NCBI RefSeq assembly: GCF_028200735.1
Contig: NZ_JAQKPV010000007.1
Span: forward strand, 1-64,000
Reading direction: 5' to 3'
Source of the DNA: Streptomyces sp. ACA25
Lineage (GTDB): Bacteria; Actinomycetota; Actinomycetes; Streptomycetales; Streptomycetaceae
Length of the DNA: 64,000 bases
The notes beneath the pieces were generated by a model, which was given only the letters and a program-made list of their open reading frames with translations, did no database searches and was not told where the DNA came from. A program made the position numbers and the translations under genes. Positions 41,001 to 51,830 of this stretch are shown in pieces. Each line of letters starts with the position of its first letter. Positions within the stretch are counted from its first letter, which is position 1.

Positions 41001-41755
41001 GGGCCACGGCCCGCATCTTCGGCTCCAAGCCGGGCGCCTACGGCGCCGGTCTGCTGCCGCTGATCGACGCCCGCAACTGGCGTTCGGACGCCGACCTGGC
41101 CGAGGTGTACGCGGTCTGGGGCGGGTACGCCTACGGCCGGGATCTGGACGGACGGGCGGCCCGCGGTGACATGGAGGCCGCGTTCCGTCGGATCCAGGTG
41201 GCGGCGAAGAACGTCGACACACGGGAGCACGACATCGCCGACGCGGACGACTACTTCCAGTACCACGGCGGCATGGTCGCCATGGTGCGGCACCTGACCG
41301 GCGACTCGCCGGAGGCATACGTGGGGGATTCCGCCGTACCGGACCAGGTGAAGACCCGGACGCTCGGCGAGGAGACGCACCGGGTGTTCCGGGCCCGGGT
41401 GGTCAACCCCCGCTGGATGGCCGCGATGCGGCGGCACGGCTACAAGGGCGCCTTCGAGATGGCCGCGACCGTCGACTACCTCTTCGGCTTCGACGCGACC
41501 GCGGGCGTGGTCGACGACTGGATGTACGAAAAGCTCGCGAGCGAGTACGTCTTCGACCCGGAGAACCGGGACTTCATGAAGAAGTCCAACCCCTGGGCGC
41601 TGCGCGGCATCACCGAACGGATGCTGGAGGCCGCCGAGCGTGGCCTGTGGGCGGAGCCGGATCCGAAGACGCTGGAGCAGCTCCGGCAGACCTATCTCGC
41701 GCTCGAGGGCGACCTCGAGGGTGAGGCGGACGGCGGTCCGGGGAGTCCGGCATGA
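38072..41755 (+). CDS. cobN: Cobaltochelatase subunit CobN
   Basis: Large subunit, 1227 residues, of the ATP-dependent cobaltochelatase that inserts cobalt into hydrogenobyrinic a,c-diamide. Characteristic segments include TVGVLFYRAHELSGNAAFID, LGLVFTAYPTKHSRVGNAVG, VVHLGKHGTMEWLPGKGLGL, VNVLPTGRNFYSVDPKSIPS and the C-terminal NPWALRGITERMLEAAERGL. The length matches CobN of other actinomycetes. It is a H-subunit relative of magnesium chelatase. Its partner here is the ChlI/ChlD-like fusion encoded 110 bp downstream. It overlaps cobQ by 4 bp. Confidence 0.95.
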   Translation: MSTGTTVLLLSTADTDLLAARASGAPYRIANPVRVEVAGELPALLEGVDVVVLRLLGGKRAWEDGIAALRASGIPTVLLGGESVPDAELMAESTVPAGVVAESLKYLVEGGPGNLAELTRFLSDTVLLTGQGFAEPRRMPAFGVRGEREQRPGRPTVGVLFYRAHELSGNAAFIDELCDALEERGANALPVYCGSLRGADPELYRLLGRADALIATVLASGGTRASDASAGGDDEAWDIGALAELDVPVLQGLCLTGSRAAWEDSDAALSPMDAAMQVAIPEFDGRLITVPFSFKEQNGDGIFTYAADPERARRVAGIAVRHAALRHTPNRTKRLGLVFTAYPTKHSRVGNAVGLDTPASAVRLLDALRAAGYEVPGYPGEGDELIHRLIAAGGHDVEWLTEEQLASAPARVPLRDYQEWFAALDPGLRDAVREHWGEPPGSLYVDGDDIVLASLQFGNAVVMIQPPRGFGENPIAIYHDPDLPPSHHYLAAYRWLDHTFGADAVVHLGKHGTMEWLPGKGLGLSAGCAPDAVLGELPLVYPFIVNDPGEGTQAKRRGHATVVDHLVPPMARADSYGDLAKLEQLLDEYALVCDLDPAKAPAVRSQIWTLVRAAELHHDLHVDEQPDEDSFDDFVMHVDGWLCEIKDVQIRDGLHILGDGPVGEPRVNLVLAVLRSAQMWGGVGGALPGLRAVLAEHAGLVEKELLAEPGARLAVPEALTSLAAGPARTASDAVDLLEELARRLVLGMEERDWALPAVRNVVTEVLGTELPGAVAVLEFAAEELVPRLAGTRDEIGNVLHALNGGYVPAGPSGSPTRGLVNVLPTGRNFYSVDPKSIPSRLSWEVGCALADSLLARHLADHGSYPASVGLTVWGTSCMRTQGDDISEILALLGCRPVWDDASRRVTGFEIIPLPELGRPRIDVTVRISGFFRDAFPHVIALIDEAVRAVAELEEPADRNHVRAHADQDTAGHGDRRRATARIFGSKPGAYGAGLLPLIDARNWRSDADLAEVYAVWGGYAYGRDLDGRAARGDMEAAFRRIQVAAKNVDTREHDIADADDYFQYHGGMVAMVRHLTGDSPEAYVGDSAVPDQVKTRTLGEETHRVFRARVVNPRWMAAMRRHGYKGAFEMAATVDYLFGFDATAGVVDDWMYEKLASEYVFDPENRDFMKKSNPWALRGITERMLEAAERGLWAEPDPKTLEQLRQTYLALEGDLEGEADGGPGSPA

Positions 41756-41864
41756 GTTCCGGCCGCAACCCGGCCGGCCGGGTCCGGCCCACGGACCGCC
41801 GGGCGGATTCCCGGGAAGCGGCGGGCCCCGGGCGCCGCCGGCCCTTCGAAGGAGTGATCACCCC

Positions 41865-41868
<4 letters not shown>
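41752..41868 (+). CDS. 38-codon ORF bridging cobN and chlID
   Basis: The ATG at 41752 overlaps the cobN stop (ATGA), and its stop at 41866-41868 overlaps the chlID ATG (ATGA). The product (MSSGRNPAGRVRPTDRRADS and on to PFEGVITP) is very basic. Codon choice is ambiguous. A coupling function, keeping ribosomes moving from cobN to chlID, fits the double overlap; a real peptide is not excluded. GAAGGAG near its end serves chlID. Confidence 0.4.
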
Positions 41869-43930
<2,062 letters not shown>

Positions 43931-43931
<1 letters not shown>

Positions 43932-44527
43932 TGCCACAGGGACAGCCGAGCACCGTGCCCGACGACGGGCTCACCACCCGGCAGCGCCGCAACCGGCCGC
44001 TCGTCATCGTCCACACCGGCACCGGTAAGGGGAAGTCCACCGCCGCGTTCGGACTCGCCCTGCGGGCCTGGAACCAGGGCTGGCCGGTCGGGGTGTTCCA
44101 GTTCGTCAAGTCCGCGAAGTGGAAGGTCGGCGAGGAGCGGGCGCTGCGCGTGCTGGGCGCCGCCGACGAGGGCGGCTCCGTGGCCTGGCACAAGATGGGC
44201 GAGGGCTGGTCGTGGGTGCAGCGCGACCTCGCATCCAGCGAGGAAGCCGCCCGGGAGGGCTGGGCACAGGTCAAGCGGGACCTCGCCGCGCAGACCTACC
44301 GGCTCTACGTACTGGACGAGTTCGCGTACCCGATGCACTGGGGCTGGGTGGACACCGAGGAGGTGGTGTCCGTGCTGCGGGACCGTCCCGGCGCCCAGCA
44401 CGTGGTGATCACCGGTCGCAACGCGCCGCAGGCGCTGCTCGGCGCCGCCGACCTGGTGACCGAGATGGGCAAGGTCAAGCACCCCATGGACACCGGCCAG
44501 AAGGGCCAGCGGGGCATCGAGTGGTGA
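43931..44527 (+). CDS. cobO: Cob(I)yrinic acid a,c-diamide adenosyltransferase
   Basis: ATP:corrinoid adenosyltransferase of 198 residues (CobO/BtuR type). The P-loop is VIVHTGTGKGKSTAAFGLAL, followed by VGVFQFVKSAKWKVGEE and VLDEFAYPMHWGWV and the C-terminal DLVTEMGKVKHPMDTGQKGQ segment with the family QKGQRGIEW end. It attaches the adenosyl group to cobalt. Start and stop overlap both neighbours. Confidence 0.95.
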
Positions 44528-45876
44528 CCGCTCCGCTCCCCCGTCTGGTCATCGCCGCCCCGGCCTCCGGCAGCGGCAAGACCACCGTCGCCACCGGCCT
44601 GATGGCCGCCTTCTCCGCCGCCGGTCTCACCGTGTCCGGACACAAGGTGGGCCCGGACTACATCGACCCGGGCTACCACGCGCTGGCCACCGGCCGGCCG
44701 GCCCGCAACCTGGACCCGTACCTGTGCGGGCCGGAACTGATGGCACCGCTGTTCGCGCACGGCGCGGCGGGTGCGCAGCTCGCGGTCGTCGAGGGCGTGA
44801 TGGGCCTGTACGACGGCGCGGCCGGGCACGGCGAGCTGGCGTCCACCGCCCAGGTGGCGAAGCTGCTGGGGGCACCGGTGGTGCTGGTGGTGGACGCCTC
44901 CTCCCAGTCCCGGTCGGTGGCCGCGCTGGTGCACGGCTTCGCCTCCTGGGACACCGGGGTGCGGATCGGCGGGGTGATCCTCAACAAGGTCGGCTCCCAC
45001 CGGCACGAGGAGCTCCTGCGGGAGGCACTGGAGGAGTCGGGGGTGCCGGTGCTCGGCGTCCTGCGCCGGGCCGAGGAGCTGCACACCCCGGCGCGCCACC
45101 TCGGGCTGGTGCCCGCGGCGGAGCGCCGCCCCGAGGCCACCGGCACGGTCACGGCGCTGGCCGACCGGATCCGGTCCGGCTGCGACCTGCCCGCGCTGCT
45201 CAGCCTGGCCCGCAGCGCCCCCGCACTGCCGGACGAGCCCTGGGCACCTCCCGCCGTCCGGCCGGCCACCGCCACCGGGCGGGCCCGTCCGGTGGTGGCG
45301 GTGGCGGGCGGTCCGGCGTTCACCTTCTCCTACACCGAGCAGGCCGAGCTGCTGCGGGCGGCCGGAGCGGACGTCGTGACGTTCGACCCGCTGCGCGACG
45401 AGGCGCTGCCGGCCGGCACCCGCGGTCTGGTCCTCGGCGGCGGCTTCCCCGAGGAGCACGCCGCAGGGCTGTCGGCGAACGAACCGCTGCGGGCGGCGGT
45501 GGCCGGCTTCGGCGGGCCGCTCGCGGCGGAGTGCGCCGGACTGCTCTACCTGACCCGGGAGCTGGACGGGGCCCCGATGTGCGGACTGCTGGCAGCATCC
45601 GCCCGGATGACCGGCCGGCTGACGCTCGGGTACCGGGAGGCGGTCGCCGTCGGCGACAGCGTGCTGGCCGCTCCGGGGACCCGGGTGCGCGGGCACGAGT
45701 TCCACCGGACGGCCGTCGAGCCGGGCGCCGGTGAGGCCCCCGCCTGGGGGCTGGTCCGTCCCGAACGGCGGGTCGAGGGCTTCGTGCGGGGGAACGTGCA
45801 CGCCTCGTACCTGCATGTGCATTGGGCAGCTGAGCCGTCCCTCGCTCAGCGCTTCGTGGAGAGGTGTGCGGGATGA
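44524..45876 (+). CDS. cobB: Cobyrinate a,c-diamide synthase
   Basis: Amidotransferase of 450 residues from a GTG at 44524 (GTGA overlap with cobO). The ATP-binding domain has IAAPASGSGKTTVATGLMAA, HKVGPDYIDPGYH and VVEGVMGLYDG. The glutamine amidotransferase domain has LVLGGGFPEEHAAGL and the nucleophile Cys in LAAECAGLLYL. It amidates the a and c side chains of (hydrogeno)cobyrinic acid. It also acts before either chelatase route in the family. Confidence 0.95.
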   Translation: MTAPLPRLVIAAPASGSGKTTVATGLMAAFSAAGLTVSGHKVGPDYIDPGYHALATGRPARNLDPYLCGPELMAPLFAHGAAGAQLAVVEGVMGLYDGAAGHGELASTAQVAKLLGAPVVLVVDASSQSRSVAALVHGFASWDTGVRIGGVILNKVGSHRHEELLREALEESGVPVLGVLRRAEELHTPARHLGLVPAAERRPEATGTVTALADRIRSGCDLPALLSLARSAPALPDEPWAPPAVRPATATGRARPVVAVAGGPAFTFSYTEQAELLRAAGADVVTFDPLRDEALPAGTRGLVLGGGFPEEHAAGLSANEPLRAAVAGFGGPLAAECAGLLYLTRELDGAPMCGLLAASARMTGRLTLGYREAVAVGDSVLAAPGTRVRGHEFHRTAVEPGAGEAPAWGLVRPERRVEGFVRGNVHASYLHVHWAAEPSLAQRFVERCAG

Positions 45877-46607
45877 GCGGCGAGTATCTGCTGACCGGCG
45901 TCGGGGTGGGCCCCGGCGACCCGGAGCTGGTGACCGTCAAGGGCGTCGGTGTGCTGCGCGCGGCCGGTGCCGTGGTGGTCCCGGTGATGGAGGACGCGGG
46001 CATGGGCCGCGCGGAGGCCACCGTCCTGCACTACGTGGACCCGGCGAAGGTGGTTCAGGTCGTTTTCGCGCTGAACGAGCGCAGCGACGCCGCGCGCCGC
46101 GAGGCGGCCTGGGACGCGGCGGGCGAACGGGTGACCGGGCTGCTCCGCGAGCACGGCACGGTGGCGTTCGCGACGATCGGTGACCCGAACGTGTACTCCA
46201 CGTTCAGCTACCTCGCGCAGACGGTGCGCCGGCTGCTGGCGGACGTCCGGGTCGAGACCGTGCCGGGGGTGACCGCGATGCAGGATCTCGCGGCCCGCAG
46301 CGGGGCAGTGCTGGCCGAGGGCACCGAGCCGCTGACGCTGGTGCCGGTGACCGCGGGGTCCGCCGCGCTGCGGCAGGCGCTGCGGGGACCGGGGACCGTG
46401 GTGGCCTACAAGTTCGGCAGGCACGCGGCCGAGGTGGCGGCCGTGCTCCGGGAGACCGGACGGACGGAGGGCGCCGTGTGGGGTTCGGCCCTGGGCCTGC
46501 CCGGCGAGTCGATCCGCTCCGCGGCCGAGCCCACCGGGGGCACGCTCCCGTATCTCTCCACCCTGATCGCCCCGGCCCGCCGGGACACCCGAGGAGGAAA
46601 ACTGTGA
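45873..46607 (+). CDS. cobI: Precorrin-2 C20-methyltransferase
   Basis: SAM-dependent methyltransferase of 244 residues of the tetrapyrrole methylase family. Motifs are LTGVGVGPGDPELVTVKGVG, GTVAFATIGDPNVYSTFSYL and VETVPGVTAMQDLAARSG. It methylates C20 of precorrin-2 or cobalt-factor II. The ATG at 45873 overlaps cobB's stop by 4 bp; an earlier GTG at 45864 is possible. Confidence 0.92.
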   Translation: MSGEYLLTGVGVGPGDPELVTVKGVGVLRAAGAVVVPVMEDAGMGRAEATVLHYVDPAKVVQVVFALNERSDAARREAAWDAAGERVTGLLREHGTVAFATIGDPNVYSTFSYLAQTVRRLLADVRVETVPGVTAMQDLAARSGAVLAEGTEPLTLVPVTAGSAALRQALRGPGTVVAYKFGRHAAEVAAVLRETGRTEGAVWGSALGLPGESIRSAAEPTGGTLPYLSTLIAPARRDTRGGKL

Positions 46608-47476
46608 GCACCGGGAACGCGAACCCCGCCGCGTCCGCACGACCCGTCGGCCCGGACGGCCCCGGCACAGGCGGCCGGGTCACCATCGTCGGTGCCGGAC
46701 CGGGCGCCGCCGACCTGCTCACCTTCCGGGCCGCCCGGGCCATCGCCGAGGCGGACATCGTGATCTGGGCCGCCAGCCTGGTCCAGCGGGAGGTACTGGA
46801 GCACGCCCGGGAGGACGCCCGGGTCCTGGACTCCGCCGGCATGGCGCTGGAGGACGTCCTCACGGTCTACGAGGAGGCGCGGCGGGACGGCCTGCGGGTG
46901 GCCCGCGTGCACTCCGGCGACCCGTCGCTGTGGGGCGGCACCCAGGAGCAGGTGGACCGCTGCCGGGAGCTGGGCATCGCGGTGGAGATCATCCCCGGGG
47001 TGTCGTCGTTCTCGGCGGTCGCCGCCCTCGCCGGGCGCGAGCTGACGATCCCCGAGGTGGCCCAGTCGGTGATCCTCACCCGGCTCGGCGGCGGCAAGAC
47101 CCCGATGCCGCCGGGCGAGGAGGTCCGGGAGTTCGCCCGGCACGGCACCACCATGGCGCTGTTCCTGTCCGCCGCCCGCTCCGGACAGCTCGCGGCGGAG
47201 CTGCTGGAGGGCGGCTACCCCACCGGCACCCCGGTGATCATCGCCTACCAGGTCACCTGGCCCGAGGAGCTGCTGCTGCACTGCACCGTCGGGACCCTGG
47301 AGGAGACCGTCAAGGAACACCGGCTGTGGAAGCACACCCTGTTCCTCGTCGGGCCGGCGCTGTCCGCGTCCGGAACCCGCTCCCACCTGTATCACCCGGG
47401 CCACTTCCACGGCTTCCGCCGCGCGGACCCGGCCGCCCGGCGGGCGCTGCGGGCCACCAGGACCGGCGATGCCTGA
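46604..47476 (+). CDS. cobM: Precorrin-4 C11-methyltransferase
   Basis: Methyltransferase of 290 residues from a GTG at 46604 with GAGGAGG upstream; it overlaps cobI by 4 bp. Motifs are VTIVGAGPGAADLLTFRAAR, VARVHSGDPSLWGGTQEQVD, EIIPGVSSFSAVAALAGREL and the C-terminal SHLYHPGHFHGFR. It adds the C11 methyl group. The first ~25 residues are a low-complexity extension. Confidence 0.93.
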   Translation: MSTGNANPAASARPVGPDGPGTGGRVTIVGAGPGAADLLTFRAARAIAEADIVIWAASLVQREVLEHAREDARVLDSAGMALEDVLTVYEEARRDGLRVARVHSGDPSLWGGTQEQVDRCRELGIAVEIIPGVSSFSAVAALAGRELTIPEVAQSVILTRLGGGKTPMPPGEEVREFARHGTTMALFLSAARSGQLAAELLEGGYPTGTPVIIAYQVTWPEELLLHCTVGTLEETVKEHRLWKHTLFLVGPALSASGTRSHLYHPGHFHGFRRADPAARRALRATRTGDA

Positions 47477-48641
47477 CAGCGGCGAGCCCGCCGAGGGGCC
47501 GGAGCTGCGGGAACCGGACCTGCCGCGAACCATGAAGCAGCGCCCGCGCGCCCTGCGGACCGGGTGGACGACCGGCACCTGCGCGTCGGCGGCGGCCCGG
47601 GCCGCCGCCCTGCACCTGACCACCGGCTCCCCCCAGCCCTGGGTGGAGGTCGCCCTGCCGTCCGGACGCCGGGTGACGTTCGCCGTCGAGCGCTCCGCGG
47701 AACTGCGGCCCGGCCGCACCGAAGCCGTGGTGGTCAAGGACGCCGGCGACGACCCGGACGTCACCCACGGCTCGGAGCTCACCGCCACCGTCTGCTGGCG
47801 GGAGACCGCCGGGCTGGTGCTGCACGGCGGGGTCGGCGTGGGTGTGGTGACCCGGCCGGGGCTGGGCCTGGAGGTCGGCGGGCCGGCGATCAACCCGGTG
47901 CCCCGCCGGATGATCAGCGCGGCCGTGAACGAGGTCATCGACACCGCGGCCCACGGGGTCGAGGTGACGATCAGCGTGCCGGACGGCGAGCTGCGGGCCC
48001 GGAAGACCACCAACGGAAAGCTGGGGATCCTGGGCGGCATCTCGATCCTCGGCACCACCGGGATCGTTCGGCCGTTCTCCACGGCCTCCTGGCGCGCCAG
48101 CGTCGAACAGGCGGTGGCGGTGGCGGCCGCGCAGCAGCAGCCCGCGGTGGTGCTCTGCACCGGGGGGCGCACCGAGAAGGGCGCACGGGAGCTGCTGCCG
48201 CAGCTGCCGCCGGTCTGCTTCATCGAGGTCGGGGATTTCACGGGCGCGGCGCTGCGCCGGGCCGTGGAGCTCGGGGTGCCGCGCGTGGTGTTCGTCGGGA
48301 TGGCGGGGAAGCTGACGAAGCTGGCGTCCGGGGTGCTGATGACCCACTACACCCGCTCGAAGGTGGACCCCGGCGTGCTGGCCGGGATCACCCGCGCGGT
48401 GGGCGGTCCGGAGTCCGTGGCCACCGCGGTCGCCGGGGCGAACACCGCGCGGCACGCATTCGAGGTGTGGGAGGCCGCCGGGCTGCTCCCGGACGCCGGC
48501 GCGGAGCTGTGCCGCCGGGTCGCCGCGGTGCTGTCCCGCTTCACCGGTCACCGGGTGACGGCGGAGGCGGCCATGGTCGACTTCACCGGCCGCACCGTGA
48601 TCGCCTCCACCCCGCCGCAGGACGGAGGGCTGCTGCCGTGA
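47469..48641 (+). CDS. cbiD: Cobalt-precorrin-5B C1-methyltransferase CbiD
   Basis: Protein of 390 residues. The CbiD signature RTGWTTGTCASAAARAAALH is near residue 30, and TKLASGVLMTHYTRSKVD and the internal AGLVLHGGVGVGVVTRPGLG are typical. It methylates C1 in the anaerobic (early cobalt) pathway; the aerobic pathway uses CobF instead. It overlaps cobM by 8 bp and is the next gene in pathway order. Confidence 0.93.
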   Translation: MPDSGEPAEGPELREPDLPRTMKQRPRALRTGWTTGTCASAAARAAALHLTTGSPQPWVEVALPSGRRVTFAVERSAELRPGRTEAVVVKDAGDDPDVTHGSELTATVCWRETAGLVLHGGVGVGVVTRPGLGLEVGGPAINPVPRRMISAAVNEVIDTAAHGVEVTISVPDGELRARKTTNGKLGILGGISILGTTGIVRPFSTASWRASVEQAVAVAAAQQQPAVVLCTGGRTEKGARELLPQLPPVCFIEVGDFTGAALRRAVELGVPRVVFVGMAGKLTKLASGVLMTHYTRSKVDPGVLAGITRAVGGPESVATAVAGANTARHAFEVWEAAGLLPDAGAELCRRVAAVLSRFTGHRVTAEAAMVDFTGRTVIASTPPQDGGLLP

Positions 48642-49882
48642 TCACCGTCATCGGGACCGGGACCGCCCCCGGCGCGCCGCCGGACGTGGGCGGCGCGACC
48701 CTGGTGGCCGGGGCCCGCCGTCATCTCGCGGCGGCCGGCCTGCCCCCGGGAACCGCGCGCGTCGAACTGGGGCCGCTGGCCCCGGCGCTGGACACCATCG
48801 CGGCGCATCTCGCGGCGGCCGGCGGGCACTCCGCCCGGGTCGTGGTCCTGGCCTCCGGCGACCCCGGATTCTTCGGCATCGTGCGGGCCCTCGCCGAGCG
48901 GTTCGGGCCCGGCGCGCTGCATGTGCGGCCGTCCGTCCCGTCGGTCGCCCTGGCGTTCGCCCGGGCCGGGCTGCCCTGGGACGACGCGGTGGTGGTGAGC
49001 GCGCACGGGCGGGACCCGCGGACCGCCGTCCACGTCTGCCGCGCCCACCCGAAGACCGCTGTGCTGACCGGACCGGGCGCCGGGCCGGCCGAGCTGGGGG
49101 CCGCGCTGGCCGGCGCCGGCGCGGACCGCACCCTGCTGGTGGCCACCGCGCTCGGCACCCCCGGCGAGCGGATCCGCCGGATGTCCCCGGCCGAGGCCGC
49201 CCGGACGGCCTGGCCGGACCCGGTGAGCGTGGTGCTGTGCCTCGCGGGGTCCCGGACCCTGGCCACCGCACAGCGCACGCTCGCCGGGCCGCCGCCCGGG
49301 CCCGCGGGCTGGGCACTGCCCGAGGAGGCGTTCAGCCACCGGGACTCGATGATCAGCAAGTCCGAGGTGCGGGCCCTGGCGCTGGCCCGGCTCGGACCGC
49401 GCCTCGGCGATCTGCTGTGGGATGTCGGTGCCGGATCCGGCTCGGTCGGCGTGGAGTGCGCCCGGTTCGGCGCGGCGGTCACCGCGGTGGAGCAGAGCGC
49501 GGACGGCGCAGCACGCTGCCGGGCCAACGCCGCGGCCCACGGCGTGGACCTGCACGTCGTGCACGGCACCGCGCCCGGCGCGCTGACGGCGCTCCCGGAC
49601 CCCGATGCGGTGTTCGTCGGCGGCGGGGGCCGGGAGCTGCCCGGCATCCTCGACGTCTGCGCCCGCCGAGCGCGCCGCAGCGTGGTCGTCACGCTGGCCA
49701 CGCTGGACCGGGTGCCGGCCGCCCGGCAGGCCCTGGCCACGGGCGGGCTCCACACGGACGGGGTGCTGCTGCACTCCTCCCGGCTGGCCCCCCTCCCCGG
49801 CGAGGTGTCCCGCCTCGCCGCCACCCACCCCGTCTTCGTGCTGTGGGGCACCCGCCCCGGCCTTCAAGGAGCTGCCCCGTGA
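48638..49882 (+). CDS. cobL: Bifunctional C5,15-methyltransferase/decarboxylase (CbiE-CbiT fusion)
   Basis: Fusion of 414 residues from a GTG at 48638. The N-terminal CbiE half methylates C5; it has VVLASGDPGFFGIVRALAER near residue 70. The C-terminal CbiT half (from about 225) has SMISKSEVRALALARLG and the SAM-binding DVGAGSGSVGVECARFGAAV and methylates C15 with decarboxylation. CobL in the aerobic pathway is the same fusion. The gene overlaps both neighbours by 4 bp. Confidence 0.92.
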   Translation: MITVIGTGTAPGAPPDVGGATLVAGARRHLAAAGLPPGTARVELGPLAPALDTIAAHLAAAGGHSARVVVLASGDPGFFGIVRALAERFGPGALHVRPSVPSVALAFARAGLPWDDAVVVSAHGRDPRTAVHVCRAHPKTAVLTGPGAGPAELGAALAGAGADRTLLVATALGTPGERIRRMSPAEAARTAWPDPVSVVLCLAGSRTLATAQRTLAGPPPGPAGWALPEEAFSHRDSMISKSEVRALALARLGPRLGDLLWDVGAGSGSVGVECARFGAAVTAVEQSADGAARCRANAAAHGVDLHVVHGTAPGALTALPDPDAVFVGGGGRELPGILDVCARRARRSVVVTLATLDRVPAARQALATGGLHTDGVLLHSSRLAPLPGEVSRLAATHPVFVLWGTRPGLQGAAP

Positions 49883-51621
49883 TCGGCCTCATCTCCGCGA
49901 CCGCGGCGGGCGCCGCCGCCCGCGACCGGCTCGCCGCCGCCTGGCCGGACCGCACCCGGGTCTATCCCGGGCCTGCGGGCGCCGCCGCCGCGCGCGCGTT
50001 CGCGGAATGCGAGCAGCTGGTCTGCTTCCTCGCCACCGGTGCGACCGTCCGGCTGCTGGCACCGCTGCTGACGGACAAGACCACCGACCCGGGGGTGGTC
50101 TGCGTGGACGAGGCTCAGCAGCACGCGGTGTCCCTGCTCGGCGGCCACGCCGGAGGCGCGAACGAGCTGGCCCACGCGGTGGCAGGGGTGCTGCCGGGCT
50201 GCCGGCCGGTCGTCACCACGGCCACCGACGCCGTCGGCATCCCCGGCCTTGACACCCTGGGCTGGCCGGTGGAGGGCGCGCTCGCCGCCGTCGGCCGGGC
50301 CCTGCTGGACGGCGAGCCGGTGGCCCTGCGGGCGGACGCGGTGTGGCCGCTGCCCCCGCTCGGCCCCTCGCTGTCCGCGCCGCCCGCGAAGGCTCCCGCC
50401 GGCGTGGCTCCCGCCGGGCCGGCGGGAGCCACGCTGGCGGTGACGGACCGGGTGCTGCCGCCGGAGGGGCGCACCGCCGTCCTGCGCCCTCCGTCCCTGC
50501 TGGTCGGGGTCGGTGCCAGCCGGGGCGTTCCGGCCGACGAGATCCTCACCCTGCTCGAGCGGACGCTCGCCGGTGCCGGGCTCTCCCCGCGGAGCGTGGC
50601 CGGGCTGGCCACCGTCGAGGCCAAGGCCGGGGAGCCGGGGCTGCTGGAGGCGGCCCGGCGGCTCGGCCTGCCGCTCACCACGTACTCCGCCGACCGGCTG
50701 GCCGGTGTCGAGGTGCCGCATCCGTCGGAACACCCGCTGCGGGCCGTCGGCACACCGTCCGTCGCCGAGGCGGCCGCGCTGACCGCCGCAGGGGCCGGCG
50801 GCGCACTGGTGGTGCCCAAGCAGAAGTCGGCGCCGGAGGGGCGGCCGGCGATGGCCACCTGTGCGGTGGCCCGGCGCCGTCCGCGCGGCCGGCTGGCCGT
50901 TGTCGGCCTGGGGCCCGGCGCCCGCGACCTGCTGACCCCGCGGGCCCGCGAGGAACTGCGCCGCGCGTCGGTGCTCGTCGGCCTCGACCAGTACGTCGAG
51001 CAGATCCGCGACCTGCTGCGCCCCGGCACCCGCGTCCTGGAGTCCGGGCTGGGCGCCGAGGAGGAAAGGGCCCGCACCGCGGTCGCGCAGGCCCGCGCCG
51101 GACATGCCGTGGCGCTGATCGGCAGCGGGGACGCCGGGGTGTACGCGATGGCCTCCCCCGCGCTCGCGGAAGCCGGTGCCGATATCGACGTGACCGGGGT
51201 CCCGGGGGTCACCGCCGCGCTCGCCGCCGCGGCGCTCCTGGGGGCGCCGCTCGGGCACGACCACGTCTGCGTCAGCCTGTCCGACCTGCACACGCCCTGG
51301 GAGGTCATCGAGCGCCGGGTCCGCGCGGCGGCCGAGTCCGACCTGGTGGTGACGTTCTACAACCCGCGCAGCCGGGGACGGGACTGGCAGCTGCCGAAGG
51401 CCCTGGACATCCTCGCCGGGCACCGCGCGCCGGACACCCCCGCCGGAGTGGTGCGCAACGCGTCCCGGCCCGGTGAACGGGTCACGGTGACGACGCTCAG
51501 CGGCCTCGTCCCGGAGAGCGTGGACATGATGACGGTGGTCACCGTGGGGAACTCCGCGAGCCGCACGGTCGCCGGACGCATGGTGACCCCGCGCGGCTAC
51601 CGCTGGCAGGAGGGCCTGTGA
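49879..51621 (+). CDS. CbiG-CobJ fusion: cobalt-precorrin-5A hydrolase / precorrin-3B C17-methyltransferase
   Basis: Protein of 580 residues from a GTG at 49879. The N-terminal ~335 residues are CbiG, with CEQLVCFLATGATVRLLAPL, VCVDEAQQHAVSLLGGHAGG and GVGASRGVPADEILTLLERT. The C-terminal ~245 residues are CobJ/CbiH, with LAVVGLGPGARDLLTPRARE, VALIGSGDAGVYAMASPALA and VTFYNPRSRGRDWQLPKALD. CbiG opens the lactone ring in the anaerobic pathway; the ring contraction step itself is done by the methyltransferase half. The Ala/Pro-rich linker near residue 170 is unusual. Confidence 0.93.
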   Translation: MIGLISATAAGAAARDRLAAAWPDRTRVYPGPAGAAAARAFAECEQLVCFLATGATVRLLAPLLTDKTTDPGVVCVDEAQQHAVSLLGGHAGGANELAHAVAGVLPGCRPVVTTATDAVGIPGLDTLGWPVEGALAAVGRALLDGEPVALRADAVWPLPPLGPSLSAPPAKAPAGVAPAGPAGATLAVTDRVLPPEGRTAVLRPPSLLVGVGASRGVPADEILTLLERTLAGAGLSPRSVAGLATVEAKAGEPGLLEAARRLGLPLTTYSADRLAGVEVPHPSEHPLRAVGTPSVAEAAALTAAGAGGALVVPKQKSAPEGRPAMATCAVARRRPRGRLAVVGLGPGARDLLTPRAREELRRASVLVGLDQYVEQIRDLLRPGTRVLESGLGAEEERARTAVAQARAGHAVALIGSGDAGVYAMASPALAEAGADIDVTGVPGVTAALAAAALLGAPLGHDHVCVSLSDLHTPWEVIERRVRAAAESDLVVTFYNPRSRGRDWQLPKALDILAGHRAPDTPAGVVRNASRPGERVTVTTLSGLVPESVDMMTVVTVGNSASRTVAGRMVTPRGYRWQEGL

Positions 51622-51830
51622 CCGGTCCGCCCGGAACACCCGCCGCCTCCGGTGCCGTCACCGTGACGGTGACCGGCCGCTGCGCCGGCTGCGGTGCCTG
51701 CCTGCTGACCTGCCCGGTGCACGCGATCCGCCCCCTGGGCGGGCGGCTGCTCGTCCGGGACGACCTGTGCACCGGCTGCTCCGAATGCATCGAAGTGTGC
51801 CCGGTGGACGCGATCGAGGAGCTGTCATGA
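51618..51830 (+). CDS. Small 2[4Fe-4S] ferredoxin in the cobalamin cluster
   Basis: Protein of 70 residues from a GTG at 51618, overlapping both neighbours by 4 bp. Two cluster motifs are complete: CAGCGACLLTCP and CTGCSECIEVCP. The likely job is to deliver electrons to a redox step of cobalamin synthesis or to cobalt reduction; no partner enzyme is visible in the window. Confidence 0.9.
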   Translation: MTGPPGTPAASGAVTVTVTGRCAGCGACLLTCPVHAIRPLGGRLLVRDDLCTGCSECIEVCPVDAIEELS

